Source: Hymenobacter cyanobacteriorum | GTDB lineage: Bacteria > Bacteroidota > Bacteroidia > Cytophagales > Hymenobacteraceae | Length of the DNA: 64,000 bases | NCBI RefSeq assembly: GCF_022631375.1 | Contig: NZ_JALBGC010000005.1 | Coordinates: 124,001-188,000 of the forward strand | Reading direction: 5' to 3' | Part shown: positions 8,251 through 17,339 of the stretch, piece after piece | How positions within the stretch are numbered: position 1 is the first letter of the stretch | Layout: every line of letters begins with the position of its first letter | The notes under the pieces: generated by a model | The model's input: the letters and a program-made list of their open reading frames with translations, nothing else | Database searches by the model: none | Told to the model about the DNA's origin: nothing | Translations under genes and position numbers: made by a program

Positions 8251-10893
8251 CTACTTTACCGCATACGTCACCGCCAAGTAGTACAGCCCGCCTACGCTCG
8301 GCCCGCCGAGGTAGCTCACGTAGTATTTGTTCAGCACGTTGCTGGCGCCGAGCTTGAAGCGCAGGTTGGGCGCGGGTACGGCGTAGCTCAGTTGCGCATC
8401 GAGGGTATGGTAGGCAGGCACGTTGCCATTCACCAGGAAGGTTTGGGAATAGTAGCCCTGCTGCCAGCGGTAGTTGAGACCGAAGCCCACATTTTTATAA
8501 GCGTTTTCGTTGCCCAGGCTCAGGTTGTAGGCCCAGCGGGGGGTGTTGAAACCGTCTTCGAGGCCGTCGCCGTTTTCGGTGCGGTCGAGGCGGGTGTAGG
8601 TAGTGTTAGCGCCGATAAGGTAGCCGCGGGCCAGCTCGTAGCGCAAGCCGGCCGAGCCGCCGTAGTTGTACACCTGGCTTTGCGAGTTGGTCCAGAGGCG
8701 GTAGCGGGCCTGGGTAGGGTTGGGGCTGGTGAGCGTGGTGTTGTTGAGGGCCGTAGCTACTGCATTCAGGCTGGCATCGGGCGGTAAGGGTGCGCCGCCG
8801 CCGCTTTGCACCGGCACGTAGGCCTCCACCTGGGCAATGAAGTCGCGGTAGGAGTTATAGTAGAAATCGAGGTCGACCAGCAGGCGCCCGCCGGGGCCGA
8901 AGGTGGCCTTATAACCCGCTTCGAGCGAGCGGATGTATTCGGGCCGCAGATAGGTGTAGGGGTTTTTCACCAGCAGGTTCTGGTTGGCCGCGATGGCCTG
9001 GGCGCGCGTCTGGCTGGGCGTACCGTTGATGCCGGCCGTGACGGCCGCGTTGAAGCGGTCGATGCTGCTGCGCAGGTAGCTGTTCTCAAACACGCCATCA
9101 CTCATCACGCGCAGCCCGCCGATGCGTTTCACCTGCCCGCTGTTCACATTCGAAAAGCCCTCGAACAGGCTCGGGAAACGGTAGCCGCTCTGGTAGCTGA
9201 GGCGAAAGTTCTGGCGCGGCGTGGGCGAGAGCACGGCCGTGAAGCGCGGGTTAAATTTCAGGTCGAAGTAGTCGTTTTTGTCAGCCCGCAGCGTGGCCGT
9301 GAGGCGCAGTTTCTCGCCGAAAAACCGGCCGCCGGCCTGCACGAAGCCGCCGGTTTTTGAGTAGCTGAGGTTGTCGTTGAGCGGGTCTTTGCCGGGGTTG
9401 GGGTTGATGAAGTAGTTGCCATCGGGCACCACGATGTAGGTGCGCGAGTCGGCCCCGGCCAGCAGGTCGAGGTTGGTGGGCAGGGCGGTGCCGCCGCGGC
9501 GCAGGGCTTCGGCCAGGTTCACCTGGGCCTCGGCGTGGGCCAGGCGGGCGCGCACGCGCAGGGCCGCGCCCACGTCCCAGTTGTTAATGTCCTGCAGCTG
9601 GCCCAGGCGCTGGCGGAAGGCGTCGGTGCCCGGTTGCAGGCGGCCGGCATCGGCGGCGGCGCGGGCAGTGGCCAGGGCCTGGGGCACCGGCTGCCCGCCG
9701 GCCGTGGCCGCGTTCCAGGCGCTGCTGAACTCGCTGTACCACTGCGCGTCGGGCTTGTAGCTGCGGTCGATATTTTCGCCCATCGAACGCAGGTTGTAGC
9801 TCTGGCCGGTGTTTTCCTGGGTGAGGTAGGCGCGGGCCTGCACCACGGGCGTGGTCAGGGTCAGGGCGTGCTGCTGCAACAGGTAGTTCTGCAGCTGAAA
9901 GCGGTTCGAGCGCTGGTACACGTTGTCGAAGCTGGCCACGCGGTAGGTGTAGGCCAGCTCGGTGCCGGGCCGGAAACGGTAGTGCAGCGCCACGTCGCCC
10001 TTCAGCGTGCGCAGGTTGTAGTCCACCAAATCCTTCTCGTCGTAGCCGGTGCGGGCCACCGAGTAGCTTTTGCCGCCCAGCGTGATGTTGCGGCGGTCCG
10101 ACGACTCGTTGCCGTAGCTGTTCACCGGGTCGCGGGCCGGATTGTTGGCCCCGAACAGGCCGGTGGTGGCGTTGCCGTTGGGGTTGATGTCGGTCTGGTC
10201 GTTGGCCACCCAGTCGTAGCCACGCAGGTAGCTGCCATTCACCTTGAAGGCGAATTTCGGGCTCAGCGCCTTGGCGTAGCGCAGCGTGGTTTCGGAGAAC
10301 AGCTTCGCCCCGCTGTACGGGTCAGAAACATGGTTCACGCCGGTTTTCTGCTGCACGCTCAAGCCTTCCGAATCGAACGGGTTGCGGGTACGGAAATTGG
10401 CCAGGCCGTTGATGGCATTCAGGCCGTAGAGCGCGGCGGCCGTGCCGGGCACAATTTCCACCGAGTTGATATCCAAATCCGTCGGCCCCAGCACGTTGCC
10501 AATCGGCCCGCCGATGTGCGGGGCCTGGTTGTCCACGCCGTCCACGAGCTGGGCGAAGCGCACGTTGGTGGTGTTGGTGAAGCCCCGGGCGTTAATCACC
10601 TTGAAGGCCAGGCTGGGCGTAATCACCTGCACGCCCTTCAGGTGCTCGATGGCATCGAAAAACGACGGCGCGGGCGACAGCCGAATGGCGCGCGCATTGA
10701 GCTTCTCTACCGTCACCGGCGACTGCAAAAAGCTCTCCTCCACCCGCGAAGCCGACACCACGACCTCCTCCAAATCAACTTTCTTACGGGTGGTATCGGC
10801 CGGCGCGGACGTTTGGGCCTGGGCGGCAAAAGCGGGAACGAGCCCGGCGGGCAGCAGCGCGAACCGCGCGCCCTTCAGTAGGCGTGGTAGCAT
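8251..10893 (-). CDS. TonB-dependent outer-membrane receptor
   Basis: Energised outer-membrane transporter of 880 residues. It has a signal peptide (to about FAAQAQ), no N-terminal carboxypeptidase-like domain, a plug domain (VVVSASRVEESFLQSPVTV through VEIVPGTAAALYGLNAINGL, residues about 45-175), and a long beta-barrel ending in an aromatic-rich C-terminal strand (YYLAVTYAVK). It lies 45 bases after the molybdopterin-fold gene on the same strand, so the two are probably co-transcribed from the promoter with the ModE-like operator at 11504-11527. The substrate is not readable from sequence; the context suggests an oxyanion such as molybdate or tungstate, or a Mo-linked process. No SusD-like partner is present. 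Confidence 0.93.
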   Translation of the reverse strand: MLPRLLKGARFALLPAGLVPAFAAQAQTSAPADTTRKKVDLEEVVVSASRVEESFLQSPVTVEKLNARAIRLSPAPSFFDAIEHLKGVQVITPSLAFKVINARGFTNTTNVRFAQLVDGVDNQAPHIGGPIGNVLGPTDLDINSVEIVPGTAAALYGLNAINGLANFRTRNPFDSEGLSVQQKTGVNHVSDPYSGAKLFSETTLRYAKALSPKFAFKVNGSYLRGYDWVANDQTDINPNGNATTGLFGANNPARDPVNSYGNESSDRRNITLGGKSYSVARTGYDEKDLVDYNLRTLKGDVALHYRFRPGTELAYTYRVASFDNVYQRSNRFQLQNYLLQQHALTLTTPVVQARAYLTQENTGQSYNLRSMGENIDRSYKPDAQWYSEFSSAWNAATAGGQPVPQALATARAAADAGRLQPGTDAFRQRLGQLQDINNWDVGAALRVRARLAHAEAQVNLAEALRRGGTALPTNLDLLAGADSRTYIVVPDGNYFINPNPGKDPLNDNLSYSKTGGFVQAGGRFFGEKLRLTATLRADKNDYFDLKFNPRFTAVLSPTPRQNFRLSYQSGYRFPSLFEGFSNVNSGQVKRIGGLRVMSDGVFENSYLRSSIDRFNAAVTAGINGTPSQTRAQAIAANQNLLVKNPYTYLRPEYIRSLEAGYKATFGPGGRLLVDLDFYYNSYRDFIAQVEAYVPVQSGGGAPLPPDASLNAVATALNNTTLTSPNPTQARYRLWTNSQSQVYNYGGSAGLRYELARGYLIGANTTYTRLDRTENGDGLEDGFNTPRWAYNLSLGNENAYKNVGFGLNYRWQQGYYSQTFLVNGNVPAYHTLDAQLSYAVPAPNLRFKLGASNVLNKYYVSYLGGPSVGGLYYLAVTYAVK

Positions 10894-10938
10894 CAGGAAT
10901 CAGGAACTGTTGGATGAGATTGAAAGCGCCTGCCGCGC

Positions 10939-11475
10939 TCAGGGCTGCGCAGCCACCAGGCGTAGGGCCTGCACCTGGCGCACGCAGCGGCCCATTTTCT
11001 TTTCGTCGGGCACGATGATTTGGTAGGGGCCGGCGGTGGCGGGCAGCGGCTGGCCGTCGCAGCGGTCGGCCAGCAGCACGGTGCGGGTGGCAAAAGCCGG
11101 GTCGAGCTCGGCGAGGGCAAAAACGGCCTGGTAGCCATCGGCAGCGCTGGCCTGCACGTAGTGGGCCATGCCTTTGCGGGGCAAATCAGCCCCCAGCTTA
11201 GCCCCGGCCGCCGTGAGCACGGCGTAGAGCGCCACGCCGGAGTAGGTGCGCTTCTTGCCGTCGTGGTCGGGGCGCATTACCTGCAGGCGCGGCAGTTTCG
11301 CTAGCTGCGCTGGGCTTAGCTGCGCCGGTTGGGCGAGGCCCGCGCCGCTCACCTGCACGCCGGCGCTGGCGGGCGTTTGGGCGCGGCTGGCGGGGTTCAG
11401 GCCCGGCAACAGGAGTAGCAGGGCCAGGAAAAAGAGGGGAAATCGGGGAGCAGCAGCGGTAAGCTTTCGGGTCAT
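10939..11475 (-). CDS. Small exported molybdopterin-binding-fold protein
   Basis: 178-residue protein with a signal peptide (FPLFFLALLLLLPGLNPASRAQ), so probably periplasmic. The mature part matches the compact oxidoreductase molybdopterin-binding domain (sulfite-oxidase fold): RTYSGVALYAVLTAAGAKLG, DGYQAVFALAELDPAF, and QPLPATAGPYQIIVPDEKKMGRCVRQVQ. I cannot show that it holds cofactor; small members of this fold often lack the Mo-coordinating Cys. I chose the ATG at 11475 because the longer frame runs into the operator palindrome. A ModE-like gene lies upstream and a TonB receptor downstream, which supports a molybdenum-related role. Confidence 0.82.
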   Translation of the reverse strand: MTRKLTAAAPRFPLFFLALLLLLPGLNPASRAQTPASAGVQVSGAGLAQPAQLSPAQLAKLPRLQVMRPDHDGKKRTYSGVALYAVLTAAGAKLGADLPRKGMAHYVQASAADGYQAVFALAELDPAFATRTVLLADRCDGQPLPATAGPYQIIVPDEKKMGRCVRQVQALRLVAAQP

Positions 11476-11503
11476 AGCAAGGAAAGTGGGCGGCGAAGCA
11501 AGG

Positions 11504-11527
11504 CGTTGTATTTGCAAATGTATAACG
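11504..11527 (-). promoter_or_regulatory. ModE-box-like operator overlapping a promoter
   Basis: CGTTGTAT, an 8-base spacer and GTATAACG form a 24-base imperfect palindrome. Weaker symmetry extends to 11497-11534 (AGCAA at the left end, TTGCT at the right). The layout of 8-base arms around an 8-base spacer with CGTTATAT-type half sites is that of E. coli ModE operators, as I recall them. On the minus strand the palindrome contains TACATTTG (11522-11515), matching the Bacteroidota -7 box TAnnTTTG, with a TTG about 18 bases upstream. Binding here would block the promoter of the molybdopterin-fold/TonB receptor operon. Confidence 0.7.
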
Positions 11528-11543
11528 CTTTGCTGCCTGCCAA

Positions 11544-11903
11544 CTACGCTTGCAGCCGGTTTGTTTCGAGGGCCATGAATTCCTGGAAGCGTGTCTGCAA
11601 CTCGTTAAACGCGACAATGGCAGCCTGGCCGGCTTCAGTCACAACCGCTCCGCCGCCCTTGGTGCCGCCGGTTTGGGTGCTCACCAGCGGGGTGGCGGCC
11701 TGCGCATTCATGGAGCTCACCAAATCCCAGGCGCGCTTGTACGACATGCCCATGGCCTGCGCGGCCTTCGAGATGGAACCCAGCTCGGCAATGCGTTCCA
11801 GCAACTCGAGCCGGCCGATGCCGAGGAAACGGCCTTCGTCGGTTTCGAGCCAGAGGCGGCCGTTGAGGCGGTAGTTTTTGGTGGGGGCGAGCAGGGTTTT
11901 CAT
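11544..11903 (-). CDS. ModE-like winged-helix regulator (N-terminal domain only)
   Basis: 119-residue DNA-binding protein. NGRLWLETDEGRFLGIGRLELLERI followed by AELGSISKAAQAMGMSYKRAWDLV is the LysR-type winged helix found in ModE, with the typical SISKAAQAMGMSYKRAW recognition region; GGGAVVTEAGQAAI is the wing and GRGGATLT-like region. There is no C-terminal molybdate-binding (MOP) domain, so it cannot sense molybdate as E. coli ModE does unless through a partner. I chose the ATG at 11903 because the upstream extension is unlike the family. It is the first gene of the leftward cluster, 68 bases before the next gene, with the operator in that gap. Confidence 0.85.
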   Translation of the reverse strand: MKTLLAPTKNYRLNGRLWLETDEGRFLGIGRLELLERIAELGSISKAAQAMGMSYKRAWDLVSSMNAQAATPLVSTQTGGTKGGGAVVTEAGQAAIVAFNELQTRFQEFMALETNRLQA

Positions 11904-12173
11904 GGGGCAAAGATGGGGCTGAAGCAGAAGCGTCGGGGCGCAGCGGCTGCTTCGCTGTGGAACGTTAAAGAAAAAGAATAGCAATACTAAAATGTGCCTT
12001 TGCTACGGATGAGGCTGGTTTTTGCCCGAATTTTTTGGTCGCAAATCCCCAACCGCCGCTCGCCAAAGCCGTTGAAAAGCGGCAGTTACGCCAGCGGCTA
12101 AGCTTCATTATCTGACGTAGGCCTGCGCTTTCTCTTCCTCCTTACCTCATCCCAACACTTCCCCAAACACCTC

Positions 12174-13253
12174 ATGGAAACTTTCAAAACCAAAGCGTAC
12201 GGTGCCAGCAATTCTATCTTCAACGGCCTGTCGGAAATGGAAATCGAGCGCCAGGCCCCCAAGGCCGACGAAGTGCACATCGACATCCTCTACTGCGGCG
12301 TGTGCCATTCGGACCTGCACCAAGTGAAAAACGACTGGCACAACACGATTTATCCCTGCGTGCCGGGCCACGAAATCATTGGCCGCGTGGTGGAAGCGGG
12401 CAGCAGCGTGACCAAGTTCCGGGTGGGCGACCTTGTGGGCGTGGGCTGCATGATTGACTCGTGTGGCGTGTGCCCTTCGTGCCAGGAAAAAGAGGAAAAT
12501 TACTGCGAAGGCCCCGTGAGCTGGACGGCAACCTACAACGGCTACATGAAGCCGCAGAACAAGGATTTCAACACCTTCGGCGGCTATTCCACCAACATTA
12601 CCGTCAAGGAATCCTTCGTGCTCAGCATTCCCTCGGCCCTGGACATCAGCGCCGCCGCCCCGATTCTGTGCGCTGGCGTGACGACGTACGCGCCGATGAA
12701 ACACTGGAAAGTGGGCCCCGGCCAGAGCGTAGCCGTGGTGGGCATTGGCGGGCTGGGCCACATGGCCGTGCAGCTGGCCCGGGCGCTGGGCGCCACCGTC
12801 ACGGCCGTAACCCGCGACAAGGAGAAGCAGGCCGCCGCCGAGCAGCTGGGCGCGCACGAGGTGCTGATTTCGAGCGACGCGGCCGCCATGAAGGCGCACG
12901 AGCTGAAGTTCGACTTCATCCTCATCACCATCCCCGATGCCTTCGACGTGAACGACTACGTGACGCTGGCCAAGCGCGACGGCGTGATTACGACGGTGGG
13001 CTTGCTCGGGCCTTATAAGGCATCGCTCAACAACATGGAAGTGGCCATGCACCGCCGCTCGGTGGCCGGCTCCATCATCGGCAGCATCGCCGAAACGCAG
13101 GAGGTGCTGGATTTCTGCGCCGAGCACCACATTGCCCCGCAGGTGGAAGTGATTCCGATGCAGGACATCAACAACGCTTTCGACAGGATGATGGATGAGG
13201 AAGTACGCTTCCGCTACGTCATCGACATGGCTTCGCTGAAAGAAGAGGCGTAA
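12174..13253 (+). CDS. Zinc-dependent NAD(P) alcohol dehydrogenase
   Basis: 359-residue medium-chain dehydrogenase of the cinnamyl-alcohol/YahK type, interconverting alcohols and aldehydes. Catalytic zinc ligands are in YCGVCHSDLH and PGHEIIG; the four structural-zinc Cys are in the CGVCPSCQEKEENYC stretch; the nucleotide-binding motif is VGIGGLGHMAVQLA. This group normally uses NADPH; the residues after the Gly motif (AVTRDKEK) carry Thr and Arg as NADPH-preferring members do. A terminator at 13288-13330 follows. Confidence 0.93.
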   Translation: METFKTKAYGASNSIFNGLSEMEIERQAPKADEVHIDILYCGVCHSDLHQVKNDWHNTIYPCVPGHEIIGRVVEAGSSVTKFRVGDLVGVGCMIDSCGVCPSCQEKEENYCEGPVSWTATYNGYMKPQNKDFNTFGGYSTNITVKESFVLSIPSALDISAAAPILCAGVTTYAPMKHWKVGPGQSVAVVGIGGLGHMAVQLARALGATVTAVTRDKEKQAAAEQLGAHEVLISSDAAAMKAHELKFDFILITIPDAFDVNDYVTLAKRDGVITTVGLLGPYKASLNNMEVAMHRRSVAGSIIGSIAETQEVLDFCAEHHIAPQVEVIPMQDINNAFDRMMDEEVRFRYVIDMASLKEEA

Positions 13254-13287
13254 GCGCTTAACCTGAGCCGTAGCAACTGCTGCCGAA

Positions 13288-13330
13288 AAGCCGGGCTTCG
13301 TTCACTGCGGTGAAAGAGGCCCGGCTTCTT
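13288..13330 (+). terminator. Terminator after the alcohol dehydrogenase
   Basis: AAGCCGGGC at 13288-13296 pairs with GCCCGGCTT at 13319-13327 around a loop of about 22 bases that holds a smaller hairpin. The T-run is short. Confidence 0.6.
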
Positions 13331-13400
13331 GTTGGCGTTACTACCTTGCGGGAGCGGCTGCCCGCCGCCTCTGCTTGTGTCAGCCTTTTTCGTTTCGTGC

Positions 13401-15866
13401 ATGAAAAAACTTCTGCTTTCCGCCACCTTTCTGCTGAGCACCGCCGCCATGGTTCAGGCCCAGGATTTCAAGTACCAGACCCCGCCCCAGGCCATTCAGG
13501 ACCTGCTGCTGGCCCCGCCCACGCCGCGCGTCAGCCTGGCTTCGGATGGCCGCACCATGGCCCTGCTGGCCGTGCAGGATTTCCCCACCGTGGCCGAGTT
13601 GTCGCAGCCGGAGCTGCGCCTAGCCGGCCTGCGCTTCAATCCGCGCACCAATGGCCCCAGCCGCGTGAGCTACGCCGTGGGCATCAAGCTGAAAAAGCTG
13701 CCCAACGGTCCCGAAACTGACGTGAAGGGCCTGCCGGCCGCCGCCCGCATCAGCGGCGTAAGCTGGTCGCCCGATAATAAAACCATGGCCTTCGCCGTCA
13801 CCACGCCCGGCTCGGGCACCGATGGCCGCGTGGAGCTGTGGGTGGCCGACGTGGCCACCGCTACTGCCCGCCGCCTGCTGGCCCAGCCGCTGAACGACGC
13901 CTTCGGCAGCTCGTTCGAGTGGGTGTCGGATAGCCAGACGCTGCTGGCCCGGGTGGTACCCGCCGGCCGCGGCACCGCCCCCGCCGCCGATACCGCGCCC
14001 ACCGGCCCCACCTTGCAGGAAAGCGGCGGTGGCAAGAAGTCGGGTGCCCGCACCTACCAGGACTTGCTGAAAAACCCCGCCGACGAGCGGCAGTTCGACT
14101 ACTACGCCACTTCGCAGCTGATGAAGGTGAAGTTGGCCGACGGCAGCGCCCAGCCCCTGGGCCAGCCCGGCATCATCCAATCGGCTTCGCCCTCGCCCGA
14201 CGGCAAGTACGTGCTGCTGCGCACCCGCCACCGGCCGTATTCTTACCTGCTGCCCATCAGCAGCTTCCCGCAGCGCATCGACGTGCTCGATTTGGCTACC
14301 GGCGCGCCCGTGAAAACCGTGGCCGACCTGCCGTTGGCCGACAACGTGCCCACCAACTTCGACGCCGTGCCTACCGGCCCGCGCGGCCACGCCTGGCGCG
14401 CCGACGTGCCCGCCACGCTCTATTATGTAGAAGCGCAGGACGGCGGCGACCCCAAAACCAAAGCCGACATTCGGGATAAAGTATTCACGCAGGCCGCGCC
14501 CTTTACCGGCGCGCCGCAGGAGCTGGCGGCGCTGCCCATGCGCTTCGGCGGCCTGACGTGGGGCAACGACAAGCTGGCGCTGGCCGAAGGCTACCGCTGG
14601 GCCGACCGCCACCAAACCACCTGGCAGCTGAACCCCAGCGCCCCCGCCCAGCCGCTGAGCGTGCTGTTTGATGGCTCGTCGCAGGACACCTACAAGAACC
14701 CCGGCACGCCCTACGAGCACCGCAACGCCCAGGGCAAATACGTGCTGCTCACCGGCGGCCCCACCGGCCAGAGCATCTACCTGCTGGGCCAGGGCGCTTC
14801 GCCCGAAGGCGACCGCCCGTTCGTGGACGAAACCGACCTGAGCACCAAGAAAACCACCCGCTGGTGGCGCTCCGAGGCCCCGGCCTACGAAATTCCGGTG
14901 GCCATTATCGATGCCAGCGGCAAGCACCGCGAGCTGCTCACCCGCCGCGAGTCGCTGACCGAGAACCCCAACTACTACCTGCGCGATGCCAGCAAAAAGG
15001 CCAAGCCGGTGGCCATTACGCACTTCGCTAACCCCTACGCGGCCTTCGGCGGCAGCTTCAAAAAGCAGGTGCTGCACTACAAGCGCGCCGATGGCGTGGA
15101 TTTGAGCGCCGACCTTTACCTGCCCGTAAACTATAAGAAAGCCGACGGTCCGCTGCCCACTTTGATGGAGGCTTATCCCGTCGAGTTCAAAGACAAGAAC
15201 AACGCCGGGCAGGTGAGCGGCTCGCCCTACACCTTCACCCGCCTGAGCTGGGCCTCGCCCGTGTATTGGGTGACGCAGGGCTACGCCGTGCTGGCCAACG
15301 CCAGCATTCCGATTGTGGGCGAGGGCAGCAAGGAGCCCAACGACACCTACACCGAGCAGCTGGTGAGCAGCGCCAAAGCCGCCATCGACGAAGGGGCGCG
15401 CCTGGGCGTGGTCGACCCTGCCCGCGTGGGCGTGATGGGCCACAGCTACGGTGCGTTCATGACGGCCAACCTGTTGTCGCACTCCAACCTGTTCAAGGCC
15501 GGCATTGCGCGCAGTGGAGCCTACAACCGCACGCTCACGCCCTTCGGCTTCCAGGGCGAGGAGCGCACGTTCTGGCAGGCCCCGGAGGTGTACAACACCA
15601 TGTCGCCCTTCAACTACGCCGATAAGATGAAGACGCCGCTGCTGCTCATCCACGGCGAGGCCGACAACAACTCCGGCACCTTCCCCATCCAGACCGAGCG
15701 ATATTTCGCGGCCCTCAAAGGGCAGGGCGCTACTGCCCGCTACGTGGTGCTGCCCGCCGAGGCCCACAGCTACGCCGCCCGCGAAAACCTGCTCCACATG
15801 CTGTGGGAGATGGATTCGTGGCTGAACAAGTACGTGAAGAGCCCCGCGCCGACGCAGGCCAATTAG
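13401..15866 (+). CDS. Secreted S9 family (prolyl-oligopeptidase-type) peptidase
   Basis: 821-residue serine peptidase with a signal peptide (MKKLLLSATFLLSTAAMVQAQ). An N-terminal beta-propeller is followed by an alpha/beta-hydrolase catalytic domain from about residue 560. The triad reads as Ser682 in GHSYGAF, Asp755 in HGEADNNSG and His789 in AEAHSY. The propeller and overall length are closest to the glutamyl-endopeptidase-like branch of S9 known from chloroplasts and bacteria. The start at 13401 is chosen for the signal peptide. It is likely monocistronic; a palindromic element lies 16 bases after the stop. Confidence 0.92.
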   Translation: MKKLLLSATFLLSTAAMVQAQDFKYQTPPQAIQDLLLAPPTPRVSLASDGRTMALLAVQDFPTVAELSQPELRLAGLRFNPRTNGPSRVSYAVGIKLKKLPNGPETDVKGLPAAARISGVSWSPDNKTMAFAVTTPGSGTDGRVELWVADVATATARRLLAQPLNDAFGSSFEWVSDSQTLLARVVPAGRGTAPAADTAPTGPTLQESGGGKKSGARTYQDLLKNPADERQFDYYATSQLMKVKLADGSAQPLGQPGIIQSASPSPDGKYVLLRTRHRPYSYLLPISSFPQRIDVLDLATGAPVKTVADLPLADNVPTNFDAVPTGPRGHAWRADVPATLYYVEAQDGGDPKTKADIRDKVFTQAAPFTGAPQELAALPMRFGGLTWGNDKLALAEGYRWADRHQTTWQLNPSAPAQPLSVLFDGSSQDTYKNPGTPYEHRNAQGKYVLLTGGPTGQSIYLLGQGASPEGDRPFVDETDLSTKKTTRWWRSEAPAYEIPVAIIDASGKHRELLTRRESLTENPNYYLRDASKKAKPVAITHFANPYAAFGGSFKKQVLHYKRADGVDLSADLYLPVNYKKADGPLPTLMEAYPVEFKDKNNAGQVSGSPYTFTRLSWASPVYWVTQGYAVLANASIPIVGEGSKEPNDTYTEQLVSSAKAAIDEGARLGVVDPARVGVMGHSYGAFMTANLLSHSNLFKAGIARSGAYNRTLTPFGFQGEERTFWQAPEVYNTMSPFNYADKMKTPLLLIHGEADNNSGTFPIQTERYFAALKGQGATARYVVLPAEAHSYAARENLLHMLWEMDSWLNKYVKSPAPTQAN

Positions 15867-15882
15867 CCTGAATAATTGACTT

Positions 15883-15984
15883 TGTCATCCTGAGCGCAGC
15901 GAAGGACCTTATCACGCCTGAACGATTCGTGGCAATCTCGTCTGCGCAAGCGTGATAAGGTCCTTCGCTGCGCTCAGGATGACA
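15883..15984. repeat. Interspersed palindrome, TGTCATCCTGAGCGCAGCG type
   Basis: The left arm at 15883-15917 and right arm at 15950-15984 are 35-base reverse complements that start TGTCATCCTGAGCGCAGCG and end in TCACGC, separated by 32 bases. It belongs to the REP/MITE-like family seen throughout the window and has a near-identical relative at 46833-46939. Confidence 0.9.
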
Positions 15985-16025
15985 GCCCCGGCTACCCGAT
16001 TATCCTTTCCGCGCATTTCACTATC

Positions 16026-17321
16026 ATGTTGAAAATCCTTGCCTCCGGTGCCCTGGTGGGTGCCTTGCTGGCCGTTTCTACCCAAGAAGCCAGGGCTCAG
16101 GTTGAAGAACACCACGCCGCCGGCTACGTGGTGAATGCCCGTGGCGACACTCTGCGCGGCTGGCTCGACGTGCCCCGTTTTGCTACCGAACACGGCATTC
16201 ACTTCTCGGCTACCGAAGGAGGCCCGGCTCAGAAGCTAACGACCCAGCAGGTGCGCGCCTTTGGCCTGCAAGATGGCCGGCAGTTGGTACGGCGTGCCAT
16301 TCCCAACGGCGCTGGCGCCAATGGGCAGGCCCCCGATTCGGCTACAGTTTTCGTGCAGCAGGTGGTGATGGGAGCGGCCAGCCTCTACCGTTACGATTTC
16401 GGCCCCGCCAACCCCGGCCTGCGCCTTGTGGAGCCGGGCGAAACCGTCTTGTTTTTCGTGAGCACCAGCGGCCGCACGCTGGTGCCCTTGCGCCGGGCCA
16501 GCTACCCGGCCGTGCTGGGGGCGCTGCTGAAGGACTGTCCGGCCGTGGCCAACGAAGCCCGCACCGTGCGCTTCGCCGAGGCCGCCCTGGCCGACCTGTG
16601 CCTGCGCTACAACACGCAGTGCCACGCCGGTACACCCAGCCGCGACCAGCGCGCCCGGCCCGACCCTGCCAACCCCAGCCGCCTGCGGCTGAGCCTGCGG
16701 GCCGGGGCGCAGCGCAGCCTGGTCTACCTCAGCGAGTCCGAGGAATTCGAGCGCAGCCACACCGTAGCGGGTACCAGCCCGCTGCTGAGCGCTGAGCTGC
16801 GCTGGGGCCGCCTGCGCAGCGCGTGGTCGCTGGCGCTGGGGCTGCAGTATGCCACCCAGAAAAGCACCACCACCCACACCGCCGCTGCTTACGCTGGCAC
16901 CACCAATGCCGGTGAAATTCTTGACATTGGCTCATCCCTGCGGCTGCATTCGCTGCAGCTGCCCTACGTGGTGTACTACGCCTTCGGGCGCGGGCCCGTG
17001 CAGCCCTATCTGGGCGTAGGGGCTTCGCTGGGCGTGAACTGGGGCGCTGAATTTGCGTCCCGCGCGTTGGCTTTCACACCCGTTGCGCCCTACTCATTCC
17101 GGCAGGATGTTGCCACGACGACCACCAAATCTGAGGGCCTGCAGCTGAGCTACGGCGGCCTGGCCCGGGCCGGAGTGCGGCTGCCGCGGGTAGCTGGCGT
17201 GGGCCCGCTGCTGGAGCTGCACTACGCCTACGGCCAGCACCACCAGCAGCGGCCGGTTCTGGGGGCCGGCAACCCCACTTCCCAAACCTGGGGATTGTCG
17301 CTGGGGCTGGAATTTCACTAG
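16026..17321 (+). CDS. Outer-membrane beta-barrel family protein
   Basis: 431-residue protein with a signal peptide (MLKILASGALVGALLAVSTQEARAQ). The N-terminal part (GYVVNARGDTLRGWLDVPR) is typical of a family abundant in Hymenobacter and relatives. The C-terminal half has alternating hydrophobic strands (SAWSLALGLQYATQ, QPYLGVGASLGVNWG, GPLLELHYAYGQHH) and ends in WGLSLGLEFH, as outer-membrane barrels do. Function unknown. The Nudix gene starts 18 bases after its stop on the same strand, so the two may be co-transcribed. Confidence 0.75.
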   Translation: MLKILASGALVGALLAVSTQEARAQVEEHHAAGYVVNARGDTLRGWLDVPRFATEHGIHFSATEGGPAQKLTTQQVRAFGLQDGRQLVRRAIPNGAGANGQAPDSATVFVQQVVMGAASLYRYDFGPANPGLRLVEPGETVLFFVSTSGRTLVPLRRASYPAVLGALLKDCPAVANEARTVRFAEAALADLCLRYNTQCHAGTPSRDQRARPDPANPSRLRLSLRAGAQRSLVYLSESEEFERSHTVAGTSPLLSAELRWGRLRSAWSLALGLQYATQKSTTTHTAAAYAGTTNAGEILDIGSSLRLHSLQLPYVVYYAFGRGPVQPYLGVGASLGVNWGAEFASRALAFTPVAPYSFRQDVATTTTKSEGLQLSYGGLARAGVRLPRVAGVGPLLELHYAYGQHHQQRPVLGAGNPTSQTWGLSLGLEFH

Positions 17322-17339
17322 CCTGCCATTCGCTGAACA

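Noticed and set aside
13620..15797. 725-codon frame antisense to the S9 peptidase
   Set aside because: Composition typical of antisense shadow (Gly/His/Val/Arg-rich); the plus strand has a full catalytic triad.
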